Below, one piece after another: positions 46,930 to 59,807 of a stretch of 64,000 nt of DNA (the stretch's first letter is position 1; every line of letters starts with the position of its first letter). A program made the position numbers and the translations under genes. The stretch spans positions 121,903,001 to 121,967,000 of the forward strand of contig NC_060211.1 of NCBI RefSeq assembly GCF_021130785.1, given 5' to 3'. This DNA is from Homalodisca vitripennis. Taxonomy: Eukaryota > Arthropoda > Insecta > Hemiptera > Cicadellidae. Under the pieces are notes generated by a model. The model was not told where the DNA came from. It saw only the letters and a list, made by a program, of their open reading frames with translations, and made no database searches.

Positions 46930-47480
46930 ATCGCCCAAAGGGAGACGTATCGTAAGCAGAATGGTCATCAAACTTGTGAAATCTGCTCTTGGGTTCTCTA
47001 CTCGCAATGAGTAGGAGCTATATGTCCATGAATCTTAAAAGTCTCATCAAAAGAAGGACAATATCTACTAGAGGTTTTTACTTGCTGATCTCGAAAACTC
47101 CGTTTACATGTTATTAAAGATATTTTTTGAGAATGGTTTATCTTATTTAAGAGTAGAGATTACATAGACAGAAGAATAATTAATTATTAAAAAACTTACA
47201 AACAAAGCTAGATAGTATGTGGTTTACAATCGCCACAAATCTGAAAGGGTTTCATGGAAACAGGTATACCGTCCAATTACTCCACAGCTGTGATGTGGAT
47301 GAATCTGTCAGGATGTAACGTAGATGCCAACGCTCGTTCCATCCTTTCCCATCCCTTTTCCAGCGTTCGTAAAGGCACAGTGTATATCCACTATGTAAAA
47401 GGACGCAATTTTCCAACCAAACTAATAACGAAGCTTACACTCATTAGCAATAGACGTGTGTATTCAAAAACCATATTGGT
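46930..47480. other. Less AT-rich block with broken coding-like frames
   Basis: On the plus strand a frame at 46945-47011 reads VIKLVKSALGFSTRNE before a stop, and 47254-47505 is open for 83 codons from an ATG. The opposite strand of 47290-47390 reads TLEKGWERMERALASTLHPD before a stop, which looks at least as protein-like. The conflict between strands means I cannot choose. A decayed mobile-element gene is the likeliest cause. Confidence 0.25.
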
Positions 47481-47505
47481 AATTCGAAGGTATAGCTTAA
47501 TTTAG

Positions 47506-49150
47506 ATTAGTATAAGGAATATGCATAAAATATAATTATAAAATATGTCATTTGTGTAAATTATAGTTTTACTGTTAATTTAGTTACAACATAAAAATTA
47601 TTTATACTTTAGAAGAAAAATTTTTTTACCTATTACGATCAACTGTGATCTTATCGTTTTTAACCCTTGTAACTAAAAAACTTACAATAAATAATTAACT
47701 TTATAATATATAAGATAAATTAGCAAGGAACTAAACAAATATCATGTAAACATTAATAGTGTTTTATGCAAGGATATGAGTAGTTTATCGTTTCTTAAGA
47801 GATGTTTATGTTTTATATGTCACGTATAAAATCTGAAAGAGTGCTTAAAAAACTTTTCTATTTTTTAAATTTAGGACTCTGCTCACTCACTTTTGAAACC
47901 TTAATGGTATTCAATTGGAATTTTCATATTCCCAGATGTTTAAATTTAAAATGTGGTAAGTTAAAAACAAACGAACCTACCAACAGCTACAAATAAAACA
48001 TAAAAAGAAAAGATAGATGAAAAAAGAGTATTATGTGTATACTTATGAAAAATGAGTTATGCGTAAAGAGTGATTGCGTTTGGGATCAGGGAACACAAAA
48101 GTACTGCAATTATTTACCTCATGTTTTAACTTGCGTTAGTAAAATATGCATATACAAGACAGTCAGCATAATCGAAGGAATTATTTTATGTAGTGAAAAA
48201 TTACAATTATTTGAAATATAAAATGCAAATCTCATGCTTTAGAGCCATGTTTTGAGTCTGTGGTAATGATGAGCTCAATGGTAAATAATATCCTTTAATT
48301 GGATAGGAATACTATTTAAACAATAAGAACAAATAAATTGGAAAAAACAACACATGCACGTAAAATATTAAAAATTGTCTTCTCTAATATTAGAGCGTGG
48401 AATGGAATTAAGTTAAGGAGAAAAGAATGGAGTCGTTACATATAGGGCACTTAAGTCATTATGACATGCATAAAAACCCCTGCGCATTGCTAGGGGCTAG
48501 AAAATAAAGTACAATTTGGTGTACAGACTGTGATTAGTATTATACCGCCTTTTTATATCCACAAGTGCTTACATTTAATAAAGAAAATGAAATAAGGTAA
48601 CCTTTGATTTAACAAAATAGTAAACAGCCTTCGGTCAGTAGTGCAAACAGTAAAGATACAAATATTACGCTTTTGTTACTACAAATGGTGCCAATCGCAA
48701 AATAAAATCATTTAATGTATTTGAATTCTATTAAAGTCTTAAAAAATAATATTTCACAACACGCTGTGCATGTTTGCACGCAGTAAACCCAAAACTGGCT
48801 TCCTAAAGTTTGATTGAATTCTTACCAATTTTGTTCATTCGTTTACGTACTGAGTACGTTTTTTATTTTTTGAATAACATATGTACATTCTATTTATTTA
48901 TTATTTATATTTATTTACTGTACTTTCTCCTAACTTTAGGTAAGTATAAAAGATTGGAATTGGGGAAGAAACTATTTCAGATTTATAGGAAATTTAGCAT
49001 CAATGAATTTTAACAATCTAGTAAACTTTTTCGATTTCGAGTAATCACTAAATTATCTATTGTATAATAAAGTTCTTACTAATTAAAACGTACAAATACT
49101 TCGGTTTAGATATTAACACAGTTCAAAAAAGCTAAGTTTTATTTCTAAAA
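47506..49150. other. AT-rich non-coding DNA
   Basis: Frames at 47802-47996, 48033-48221 and 48810-49013 are short and lack motifs. A good donor-like TTTAGGTAAGT occurs at 48937 without a matching exon. Confidence 0.5.
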
Positions 49151-49326
49151 TACTGCCCTTAGTGAAAGACAACTCTAAGTAAACATGAATGAGCACTTCT
49201 CTAAGAAGAACGTTAAATGAATATATAATGATGCTCTCTGGGCTTTCCTCCGTTAAACTTTTAAGTGAATGTGGATCAAACAGTTACCGTGAAATTGTGT
49301 TGCGAATCTTAATAATAAAATAGGAA
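49151..49326 (+). repeat. Dispersed repeat family C, copy 2
   Basis: Landmarks are TAGTGAAAGACAACTCTAAG, TAATGATGCTCTC, TTAAACTTTTAAGTGAATG and GATCAAACAGTTACCGTGAA. It matches copy 3 at 62331 in direct orientation and copy 1 at 19770 in reverse. Confidence 0.85.
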
Positions 49327-52119
49327 ATATTAAGTTATATGCTATACATTTAATATTATTTATTTGTTTTTTGCCTATATAATCTCACATTCTACAGTGT
49401 TGACCACACTATTTCATACTATAGGAGGAGGTCAATTGATGTATCTTTATGGTATTTGGAACAGGTTTTAAGAATAGACTTATGTTTCTTATATTCTTAT
49501 CATTGGGGTCAGTTTTTGCCCTTTTCCTGGAGTTATGAATAAAAACTATTTTATCATTTGATGGTCATGAAATTTTAGTGTGTCGGTAAAAATACAATTT
49601 TTTAAGAATTATGTTTGTTGTGAGTATGTCTTGTATGATTTGTAAACATATACGTTAAATACATTACATTACAGTAGATTACATTATGAATTATAAGTAC
49701 CTAAACAGGGTGCGAACTGCAAAATTTATTTGATATATTCTTTAGGCAGGCTTAAGATGATACCCGTAGTACTAAACCTTTCTCGTAACACTTTAGAAGC
49801 ATGTAGGCCCCAAAAATGGGATGATTCCTAATTTGCACTTCATAATTCATGAACACTTAGACTGGATCATTATAAAATTACAATTTTTTGGCTTAATTTA
49901 AATTGGTATTATACATCTGCCCATCGTTATGTTAAAAGCCTTTTTAACTTACAAGGAGTGAAACATGGATGAAGATAACATGTTACTAAAATGTTACTCT
50001 TTACGAGTTGTTTCCTTACAACTTCAAACAGTCTCGTGAAACATAAATAGTGCCTCAAAATAGTTATGCCTGAGAAAACTATGCGTCTGGCTTTGAGATC
50101 GAAGAAATAGAATACATTTATCGAACAAACTCTTGAGTAAAGCTTTATTTTTGTTATAATAATTTACATAATAAGTAACAATATATCACGTATAAGTTCA
50201 TTTAATTTTATTTATGTAATATATTATGTGCAAGTTCTGTAGACTTAAGAAATTAAAAAGTACCATCAATGTTTACAGGGTGTTAATAACTTCTTATTCA
50301 CAGAGATAATAAGATAAAAATAATGCATTTAAATTTGGACCGATCGGACCCCCTTCACCACCCCATCATTAGCCATGATTAGTTTACAGGCCATACATTC
50401 TAGTGGTGACCCTTGTATAGTACACAACATTCATTGATTTACGTGATTGTAACCTATGTTATGGGATATTATTAAAGCATCAAAGCAAATATATCTATCA
50501 GAAGTGCATCGTTCTATTTCACAAAACTCAAAGAGTGAGGTCTCATTTGATCTTATAAATGATATGGAGTGCTTTTTTGTGGTTGCAGTAGAATATTAAA
50601 GCAGTAAACATGACAAAAGTCTTAAACATTAGTTTATTTTTTGGCAGGTATAAAACTACGAATTGAGGATTTTATAGATGAAAATATATGTATAGGGCGA
50701 TCAGCATGTTTTTTATTACTGAATACTATATATTAAGATAATTTCGTTCGTAAAAGTCGTTTTGATATTATTTATTCCGAAGTAATATTTAATGATGAAA
50801 TCTGTATCCGAGATAAAGTATCCAAAAGTTAATAAAGTATGAATGTATGTTACTTTAGGGGGTCAGTAGTTTAATTTAATTGGATAAATTTGTAAAATAA
50901 GTAATAACTTTACAAGGCATATAAATAAAAACCCAAAATGCCATGTTCATTTCATTAAAACCGATTTTATTTGGCACACAGCATATACATTTTTTACATA
51001 AATTCAAAGTGAACACGATCCGTGTCAATATTACATTTTTTTCAAACCATCATTCACAGGTTATACAAGGTGTAGTTTTAAATTACCATGATAGAATTTC
51101 CTTATTCTTGCTGCCACAGTAGTTACTGTTATAAGAAAAAACCAAAATCCTAATAATATTACAAATATTAAAATGCCTTTGTTTGTTTGTTTGTTTTTTC
51201 GCATATACTATTCATTAGATTATAATGATTTTTACACAGACATTCTTGTGGTCCCTGGTACTAATATACACATATTCGTATTTAAAAAATCCATCCGTGC
51301 TACGACTCCCTGATCTTTATATAGCAAAAAATCCCGTCTTGGTCTATAAAGTTGTAAAATAAATAAGTCCATGTTTTAAATATAATTAGTAACTGTTTTG
51401 TAACAAAAACCTTAAGACAGCACAGCTATACAGTTAATAAATTTAACAATTATTTTAATAATAATTAATAATTAGGTAGATATAATACGACAAATATCGT
51501 AGTACTATATTGAGCAGAACTTGTCCTGAAGTTCCCGAGATTAGCGCTTAGCAATAAATTTAACATTTGCAATACATTTACGATATGTATAGTAGATCCA
51601 ACTACTAATATATAAAAGTAAATATTTTTTAATAAAAGTTTATATACATACACACACAAAAATATACGTTAAATGTGTGAGCTAACACAAACAGGTGTTA
51701 TGATAATTGAAACAGAAGTATGTTCTCAGTTAACTAAATAATTGCCCTCTACAGAGGAGTAAGTCAGGAGAGGTATCTTACTCTAACTGGAGACTTAATG
51801 TAACAGAAGTAAACTTCACAGACGTAACAGCATTGCTGTCGCGGTCATTGTTTTTACTCTTTATTTTCGCTACTGATAAAAATATACATAACAAACACAA
51901 AACAGTACTGAAATTAATATTTAAACGAATTACGCTTCTAGTGGCTAAGTTATACTCGTATTACGCTAGTATCACGTTTTTTGAAAGGTCTTAAGAGTTG
52001 TATTCATACTTGAATCCAGGACTTAGTCAAACAAAATAATATTATATAATTACTAAGTAATGAGTAAGAAATGCTATGAAGTTTGAGAGACCGAGAGAGA
52101 AAATCGATTGTAAGACGAG
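49327..52119. other. AT-rich non-coding DNA
   Basis: A TTTG-repeat (about 51179-51195) and a short CCGATCGGACCCCC word at 50340 are the only local features. No gene or RNA is supported over 2.8 kb. Confidence 0.55.
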
Positions 52120-52260
52120 ATTGAGACAAATTTTACGTGAACACGACGAGCTTTCCAGTATTACTTACAGGGGAAGAGGGAGTAGGTTCATACATATTCC
52201 TTGTTATCGGGAAACCGCACAACTTTGCCCTTCTGTCTCTCAGAGAAATTTCAATGCAAA
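52120..52260 (-). repeat. Dispersed repeat family D, copy 2
   Basis: Partner of 43566-43700. The minus-strand peptide LCGFPITRNMYEPTP is open across the copy (frame 52133-52345). The plus strand is also open here in two frames (52076-52354 and 52137-52370), so openness alone is weak evidence of coding. Confidence 0.7.
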
Positions 52261-53567
52261 AACAAAAATTGGCAGGTTTTTTATATATTATACGTATGTT
52301 TATTATATTAGACACGTTTACAAAAGTAATTTCTTTAAAACCCAAAGGTTCTAACGTAAATATAGGTTAACATGTAAGTAGTAGTTAAGAGATGCATTTG
52401 TCTAGTAATTTTAAAAATTTCCATCAGTTGCGAATGAAGTGATAATTTTCGAACGGTAAATTTTGATAATGTTTTAATAATAATTTGATAATTTTTTTAA
52501 AAGTAATTTTAGAATTAACTTTCAGGCTTACACACATTTATGTTACCTTTCTTGATGCACATCAATATTCTTGATCGAAATATTCAAAAATTACTCTGCA
52601 CTTTTTTCTGTAATAAAGACAAACACGACAGTTGATAATGAGACCCTTATAGCAGGAAAACTTTTATCCTGCTTTGTTGCAAATTCGTAACAGTATTTGG
52701 GCAGAATATGTGAATTTGCAGCAACTGATAAAATCACCAATTGGAAAAATTGTCTTCATAATGTACTGTATTGGCTTTATTGTACTGAATACAGTATGAT
52801 CTACTTAACTATTTTATTTCTTGATGTCAAAAAAATAATAAAAGCTTACTGTACACGTTTACTTAAATAATGTCACATAAGACTTCAACCCTCCCACTAT
52901 AATTTGACCTTTCAATCTTAATTTCATATTTATGTCTCTCTTTTTATTTATAATAGGTACTATTCTTCTTTCTTATAAAAACGGAATTATTGGCTTTTGT
53001 ATAGAAAGTGCTAAAATTGAAAACAAGCCTAAGTTCCCTCTATATTGGTAAAAACGTGTATTTTATCAGGAAACTGAAGAAATGATAAACTTGAATTGTT
53101 AAAAAGACATAAATACATAAGGGTTACATAGCAATGGCTCATGCTTTATTAGGATCAATAATTTTAACTTCAGAAAGATATTGATAACCATAATCATTAT
53201 TTGAAGCCACCGTTTGCAGTCTTAAATGAGAGAATAGTCTGATAATTTGTTTTATCTATACCTGAAAAACCTGTAAATACCTGAAAAATCATAAACTACA
53301 AATAGAGAACAGACTTAAATAAAACTTGATATGGGAATAGTACATATTTCGCCTAGAACAGAATAATCAATAGTCCCATATAATACAACTTCAAATCAAA
53401 GAATAGTTAAATACCGTACTGAGTATCTTATTGGATAAAAATGTATTACAATTTCATGTTGTAGGTATAATTTAGATCAACGTTCCTTTGAATTTTTTTT
53501 AATTAAAGGTTTTTAACAAAACATCATTTGTCACTCACAAGTGATATTATTATCTTGTGATTACTTT
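52261..53567. other. AT-rich non-coding DNA
   Basis: No open frame over 60 codons outside the family D overlap, no RNA gene and no repeat seen. Confidence 0.55.
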
Positions 53568-53652
53568 ACAGGATTACTTTACCCTCACTGAGAAACACAA
53601 TTTCGATTAATATATAATTGATATATCAATGTTAACTTTATCTATAAATTTA
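53568..53652 (+). repeat. Direct repeat pair at 53.6 and 55.5 kb, copy 1 (short form)
   Basis: Begins ACAGGATTACTTTACCCTCA and ends TTAACTTTATCTATAAATTT. It is nearly identical to 55477-55584 except that the other copy holds about 23 extra bases around ATTAATTATCATTCAATG. The two are 1.9 kb apart in the same orientation. Confidence 0.93.
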
Positions 53653-55325
53653 GTCACAGTAATGCCGAAGCGTGTGAAGATCGAAATTATTTTAGCACTT
53701 TTTTTACACTTACTGATGAATGAGAGAATAATTAAAACAATTTGTAGTTTGAAACTTTACAGATATACAATTAAAACCATTCGTACTTTGAAGAGTAATC
53801 GGTAATTAATTGTGTGACAGAACAGTAACCACTGACAAAGTAACGTGTTGATAACTCAATCAATCACGTGATACACTTACGTATGACGATTTGAGGACCT
53901 CAATCAAGCACATTTTATGTTTTCCATTGGTTTCTCTTGAAGCTCTTAGTTACATAGTTATTTATTGAGTTAGGTAACATTATAATTTATGTTTTTTTAT
54001 GAAACTGTTAGTACGATTTAAAAGTGCTTAATTTTTTTCCCAACATTTATTGGTAGCTCGTTCTTTTTACTTAGGAAAGATTACGCGGTTTTGTATCTTA
54101 ATTAAGATTGGATTGGATTTCAAGTGTTTCAATGATAAGACATAACTGGATTCGTCAAGTTTTTAACATGTCAGTGAAACTAAATATAGGCTCCGGTAAT
54201 GTGTTATAAATTTTAAGATACAAAAAATACCCTTAACTAGAACATATTTGAATTCTACTTTGCATAGCCCCTTCATTGTTAATATTTATCAAACAATTAT
54301 TTAAAGACAACTGCTTGCTAAGAAATACCAATACGCGATGTAATAACTTACCAAAAAAAGTTAAATGTACATTTTTGTCTTTGTTTATTTCACTATTCTA
54401 TGAATAATCCTTGTTTGGAAGGAAGGGATACAAACGAAATCATATTTATAAAACTAGCATGTTTTTCAATAACTGACCAATTTATTACATTATTTACATA
54501 TTTACATTATTAAATAGAAGTTATCCATCATGCTATATATGTAATGCACAATTGTATGATTTTTAATATAGGTTCTGCAAATTTTGTTACAACAGTTTTA
54601 GAAAACAAGTAAAAATTAAACCATAACTGGTTGTCACAAAAAAAGTTTGTATGTTAAACTGTAAATTAACAATATTTATATTTTACACTGAAATTGTCAC
54701 GCCTCTTGTTTTATTTTTATAAACCTTTATGACATAAATAGCTATTTATATAAAATATGAGACAAGTTAGAGCAGATAAGGAATCTGGAGGCTGAAACAA
54801 AGGGGGAAACAGTTTAGCGCTGAACCACTGAAGTCCTGCTTTGTCACTTTTTGACAAATTGATTTGTTCAACACTCATACTGTGTTACGTGGTTAAGCTT
54901 TCATTGCAATTGTAAAATGACTTAACCGTGTTCACTTTCTTGTACATATAAATTGTTTTATAATTTTTTTCTTTGACCTCGAAATCAGGAACTCCGTATA
55001 ACATAGAAATATGTTTTAAACGCCCGATGTACATTAAATAAAATTATTTTTTAAGTATTATAAAGGTTGGCTGGAATATAAGGGATGATTAAGTAGAAAA
55101 AAGGAAGACTAACAATTAAATGATTTCCTTGAAAAATTTATAACAAATATTATCTTATAATATCAATAAACAAGGGATTTTACCAAAATCTCTGACATGC
55201 GAATATTATAAAATTACTTTTAACGCAGACTGTTGCAGGGTTAGGTCAATGTGTGTGTTAAGTTTAACATCAGTTTATCATTCTTTTGGTGCAGTGTCTG
55301 AAATCTGGCTCCTAAAAAGTCAGCG
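53653..55325. other. AT-rich non-coding DNA
   Basis: No open frame over 60 codons, no RNA gene and no repeat seen between the two direct-repeat copies, except the shared flank itself. Confidence 0.55.
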
Positions 55326-55529
55326 ATGAGAAATTTTGCAATATTTTCTCCTTCAGCTAGATTACACTGTACTTTTGGTCTAGGTGTGTCTTATGATGAA
55401 ACGAAGCAAAGAGTTCGTTTGAAATTTCTACGCCGCGCCGCAGCCTTTTTTTGTGACTCTTCAGATAAACATGAGCACAGGATTACTTTACCCTCACTGA
55501 GAAACACAATTTCGATTAATATATTATAA
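55326..55529 (+). other. Coding-like open frame, unidentified
   Basis: Sixty-seven codons from an ATG, with a CG-rich arginine/alanine stretch (KFLRRAAAFFCDSSDKH) and an end ITLPSLRNTISIN that overlaps the direct repeat. Because the repeat copy at 53568 lacks the rest of the frame, only the last 14 residues are shared. No family is recognised. A fragment of a duplicated or retroposed sequence is more likely than a gene. Confidence 0.2.
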
Positions 55530-55584
55530 TTGATATATCAATTATTAATTATCATTCAATGATGTTAACTTTATCTATAAATTT
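55477..55584 (+). repeat. Direct repeat pair at 53.6 and 55.5 kb, copy 2 (long form)
   Basis: Partner of 53568-53652. The extra bases lie between GATATATCAATT and GATGTTAAC. Apart from those, I see about one difference, so one copy is probably a recent deletion derivative of the other. Confidence 0.93.
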
Positions 55585-56519
55585 AATATAAAACAAAGTT
55601 GAGATTATATAAATTCAGGCAGGATTGTTTTACGGGGTCATTTCGAAATAGTGTTTAGCATTTAATAAAAAAAAATTATTCTTTAAGTTATATACTGAAA
55701 TAAAACTGGTTTCCGGGTATTTTAAACTGTGTAATACAACATTTCAATGTAGTCTTATCTTAGGCAGATAACCACCCTCAAATACAGCAATCTTAACATA
55801 TTCAAAGAATTAATTGAATTTCTATTATATAAAATATAATATATCATAAGATATCAATTTGAGAGCAGTTTAAATAATAAATAAAATACTGGAATAGTCT
55901 GTATAAAGCTCTGGAATTCTGAGCTACATTTTAAGGTTATCATGTTAAAACTCTTAAGCATTGAAATCATGTCAAAACATTTGGCCCTTATTTGCCAATT
56001 ATATGTATTTTTATGAGTTTTTGGTTTATTTAATAATGTAATAGATAAAATAAGTAAAAGTAAAATACCATCTGTGGCCTACAAATTCACCGAAATATAA
56101 TTTGGAAGTATATTAGTTTCTACGTTTAAAGGAAAATGTCTTATGGATACAAGAGTTACGCCACACCACGTTTAACACATCAGGCTTTGCTGATGCTGCG
56201 TCCATTCTCTTAAGTACATTGCTCATTTAGTTTTGCGTTTATGCCTAATACAAGTATACATTTAGTTATTTGGAAAATGAAATCTTTAGGCTCAAAAAGA
56301 ACAAGAGACATTTTTCTGGCCTACTACTTTTAGGCTTCAATAATACTCATCCAACCTATATAGATGGGCATGTAATATCTTAAGAAAATCTTTTTCTACA
56401 CGACTGTAGCGTTTTTAAAACTACATAGGTTTATTTTTTTTATTAAAACTTAAATTAAATGAAAATTTTGGGATTTAATTTTAAATTATATTGTGAGAAG
56501 TTAGGATAAAAACGAATAT
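55585..56519. other. AT-rich non-coding DNA
   Basis: No gene, RNA or repeat seen. Confidence 0.55.
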
Positions 56520-56740
56520 GTAATCCTTTGGCAAGTTCCTTATTAGGAAGGCGGTTCACTGCCTTGAATTTATCAGAACTTGTCTTGTTCTGTAGTTACG
56601 TTAGATCTAAAAATTCTATTGTTCTCCTAGTTGGACACGGCTGGGCCAATAAGAGAAAACCGGGGATGTCCATCAGAATTGGTGAGAAAGGGAAGTATAT
56701 AACCGCCAGCTCATAATTTTCGCCCTTCTTTTGGTAATTA
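56520..56740 (+). promoter_or_regulatory. Promoter- or LTR-like segment (CCAAT and TATA motifs)
   Basis: The segment is notably richer in GC than its flanks. CCAATAAG at about 56645 is followed 50 bp later by TATATAAC near 56697, a spacing typical of Pol II promoters. Some 700 bp of AT-rich, stop-filled sequence follows, which could be a retroelement leader or plain intergenic DNA. A 62-codon frame (56528-56716) covers the segment but lacks an ATG and motifs. I found no second LTR copy in the window. Confidence 0.25.
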
Positions 56741-58054
56741 TCGTGAATTAAGTTAATTACAGTGCGCCGTGTTTCTAATTTCTTTCCGCCTGGGATTTTG
56801 AGGAAAAATTAAATTCATAGAAACTACAGAGCAATCTGCATAATTAATTCTCGATTAACAATAGAGCATAACAGAATCATACAAGTTACATTTCGTTCAA
56901 ACTTGCAAGAAAAGTGAATTAAAGTTGAACTTTGTTAATAACTTTAATTGAAATTTGGAAATTTAGTAATATATATTAATATTTAATTGGAACTGTTTTA
57001 TTGTAAATTATTAATTGGTAATTAAATGAACTCTAATAATTGTTTGAGAGAGTTATAATCTGAATTGCAAAGACTTGAAAGTTAAGGTTCAACTAGTGGA
57101 AAGAGAAGTTTAAATTTTTATTTTTCAATTTTGAGTGAACTTAGAAGTGAACATTTTTATTTTAGTTATTTCCAAGTGGTATTTGATTTTTATTTGAAAA
57201 CTTTATTATTTTATATTAGAAGAGAGCTCTGATTTTTAGTTTGATATATTTGATTTATATTTTGATTTCTTGCCAAAGGACGTTTTAAAATTACTAAACG
57301 GTTTGTCAATTCTTTGTGGAAAATAGAGTGATGAAAATTCCGAAACTTTGAACTTATTAATTTGCCAGTGGAAAATAAATCCATTATTTTTATTCAGAAC
57401 TGTGATTTTTATTTTAGACAAACCAGATAATATTTAATAATTAAGAATTTAGTAATAAATATTGTACTGAATATTCACTCGGAGCTTACTAATCCAAAAA
57501 TATTTTATATCGTCTTGGATGTCTTATTGATAATTTAAATTTTAATATTCTGGAATATTAATATCTACAGTCCAAGTTGTTATAACGACCTAAGAATTAT
57601 AATGAAGTCTATATAATTATATTTCTTAAAGTAACTTGCCATATGACACATTCATAACTTTATTCATTAATGTAGATTTCACAGCGGTGTTAAAATTATA
57701 ACAGTGTACACACCCACCAATCACGAAGCTAAATTTTTTGGGCTTAATACTATATTATAATTTAAACTATAGTTAAATAGTACCTTATTTGTAAAGAAAA
57801 ATATTTACTACGCGATTTTATCTTAGCAATTAACGTTAGGTGCAATAGCAATACTACAATATTACAATACTCTCTAATACTCAACCTAATTCCATAGGGT
57901 CACAAAGCACTATAATCGACCTTGATATTGCATTTATAAAATTAAAAATATTTTCCAAAGTTAATGTCAATAGTGTCACTCGTTTCTTATATATCGTACG
58001 CACAGACAAACATAATTAAACTTTTTTTATATAAAGAGTTAGCTTTATCTTAAA
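56741..58054. other. AT-rich DNA downstream of the promoter-like segment
   Basis: T/A-rich with repeated GTGAACTT-type words around 57130-57155. The minus-strand frame 57236-57421 is lysine/asparagine-rich by composition. No gene is supported. Confidence 0.5.
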
Positions 58055-58306
58055 CTAATGCAACACAGTGGGCGAATAACAGTATGTTCTATTTAAAACA
58101 CAAATTGTCCTTTCCTGGATCTTTGATAAGTTTGTAAGTTTAGGTAACAAAATAGGTAACTTGATCACTATTTCAACACACACATGTTCTACACTAATCA
58201 GAGTGTCAGAAGCAGTCGTACAACACAGACACATAAATTGCACGTTGAAATCATAAAGCTGCCGTATGACATGCACAGTGCACGACTGTACCAACCCATA
58301 CATCAT
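58055..58306 (-). other. Weak coding-like open frame, unidentified
   Basis: Eighty-three codons from an ATG to a stop, less AT-rich than the flanks, with a cysteine cluster (QFMCLCCTTASDTLI) and a basic, aliphatic second half. No signal peptide, zinc-finger spacing or known motif is recognised. No promoter or poly(A) signal was identified. Chance is possible. Confidence 0.2.
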
Positions 58307-59140
58307 GTTTTGTTACATAAACCCTCCTAACATGTGCAGTTTATTATGTAGCAATGGCTCCTCAACATTGTTATGCCAGCCTTGTCTACATATGTAAATG
58401 TGTTTGTAGAAGAATTGATGTTAAAAATTATTATCATGCAAATGATTACGTTATATATGTTAAGTAATAAAAGTACTATTGAATTATGTATGGAATGTAT
58501 GATGTTGGCGCTAATGACATGTGTTAAAAACTAAAACCTTTTGCTTTTTTCCTTATTTATTAATTTAATGAGGTTATCTTTTCCTTTGTCATAGCTTGAT
58601 TACTAAAACACATATCGGTTTATGAAAATGCTTAAAATTATTGTTTTATATTGTTTATTACAATTAAAGAAGCCCTTTATTGAACACACCAAATTGTACG
58701 TGACGAATTCAATTTAAATCATTTCAACTGTATAAACCTCACATAAATATATGGATTTTGTTTATTTGACGCAATCATGTAAATCAATCTAAACACATTC
58801 TTTACAAGTATTAATTTTTTTATGATTGCGTTCAGCAAGCTGCCCTATTGCGGGAATCCCATTAGGTTTCTCTAAGGTACCACTAGCTGTACAACTAAAT
58901 ACAATACTATACAATGACAGCTAATAAGGCTAAGAATTTTCGGGGCAGATATTCATTCCAATAATCTCTATATTCTAAGGAACAATTCTAATACAATTTG
59001 AGAATTGAAGGAATTTATTGTGAGTTAGTTATGTGGTTATAAGAGCAGTCAATAATGTTCTTTCACGTTTCAATATCATAGTTTGCTCTCTTTAATACAC
59101 TGTTATTAACCAGCAAAGGAATCAAGACTTACCTATACAC
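58307..59140. other. AT-rich non-coding DNA
   Basis: No gene, RNA or repeat seen. Confidence 0.55.

Positions 59141-59205
<65 letters not shown>
59141..59205. repeat. (AT)n microsatellite, about 65 bp
   Basis: AT dinucleotide run with one early TAATA interruption. Confidence 0.97.
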
Positions 59206-59208
<3 letters not shown>

Positions 59209-59371
59209 TTTAAATCGACATATAAATATTCTTTAAATGTAACATGTCATTTTTTACAGGGGCTTAAATAAGGAATTTTTTATTTCGAAAGGAAAATATT
59301 TTTGAGTTTTAATGCCATGTTAAGATCTTTATTTCTTCCACCTACTATTATACATCAGCTTTCTCCAGTAG

Positions 59372-59413
59372 GTCAACATCAATGCAGGAGACGTCATCTG
59401 GCGGGAGTTTCAG
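59372..59413 (+). CDS. Candidate 42 nt micro-exon
   Basis: Upstream, a pyrimidine-rich stretch ends CTTTCTCCAGTAG, offering acceptors at CAG or TAG. Downstream, TTTCAG is followed by GTAAAA, a usable donor. Using the TAG acceptor gives 14 whole codons, VNINAGDVIWREFQ, with no stop. The frame stays open for ten further codons past the donor before TGA. A second frame across the same bases is open for 67 codons (59302-59505), so the reading is uncertain. It starts a CpG-rich region unlike the rest of the window. The protein is not recognised. Confidence 0.25.
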
Positions 59414-59605
59414 GTAAAATCCGCCGGAGTTCGCTTCAAGGGCTGAAGCGCCTTACAGCGGACGGCGCAGGTACTACGGTACGTAAGTACGCTGTGCCTG
59501 TCTGACTCGCTCTCTCGGCCGGAGCCTCTCAGTGGGAGTCGTCGTAGAGTAGGAGTCGTCGAGTCGGAGTCACCGCCCCACATACGACACGATAAGGTGC
59601 AAGTA
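59390..59605 (+). promoter_or_regulatory. CpG-rich island; possible promoter or first exon with donor at 59603
   Basis: CpG is frequent here (GGCGGGAG, AAGCGCC, GCGGACGGCGCAGG, TCGGCCGGAG, several GTCGTCG words), whereas the rest of the window has few. Two strong donor-like words occur: GTACGTAAGT near 59479 and GTAAGTCC at 59603. A GGAGTCGTCG word repeats. A promoter with an untranslated first exon is one reading. A transposon fragment is the other. Confidence 0.3.
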
Positions 59606-59807
59606 AGTCCTAGCCGTAGAAGTTACTTATTTTACCTGCCAAAAAAACGTTTTGCCTGCACTTGCCCAGTCACTAACGATACAATAAGTACATGAGATTA
59701 CGTACTTAAGCTGCTAATAGAATATTATTTTAGATATTATAAATACTGTATAGCAAGAAATTGAATCAGCAGGTATAGGACTAAATGTTATTACTAGTAA
59801 CGAGAAG

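Noticed and set aside
59302..59505. 67-codon frame as a complete small gene
   Set aside because: It begins in AT-rich DNA without context, crosses good splice signals, and competes with another frame over the same bases.
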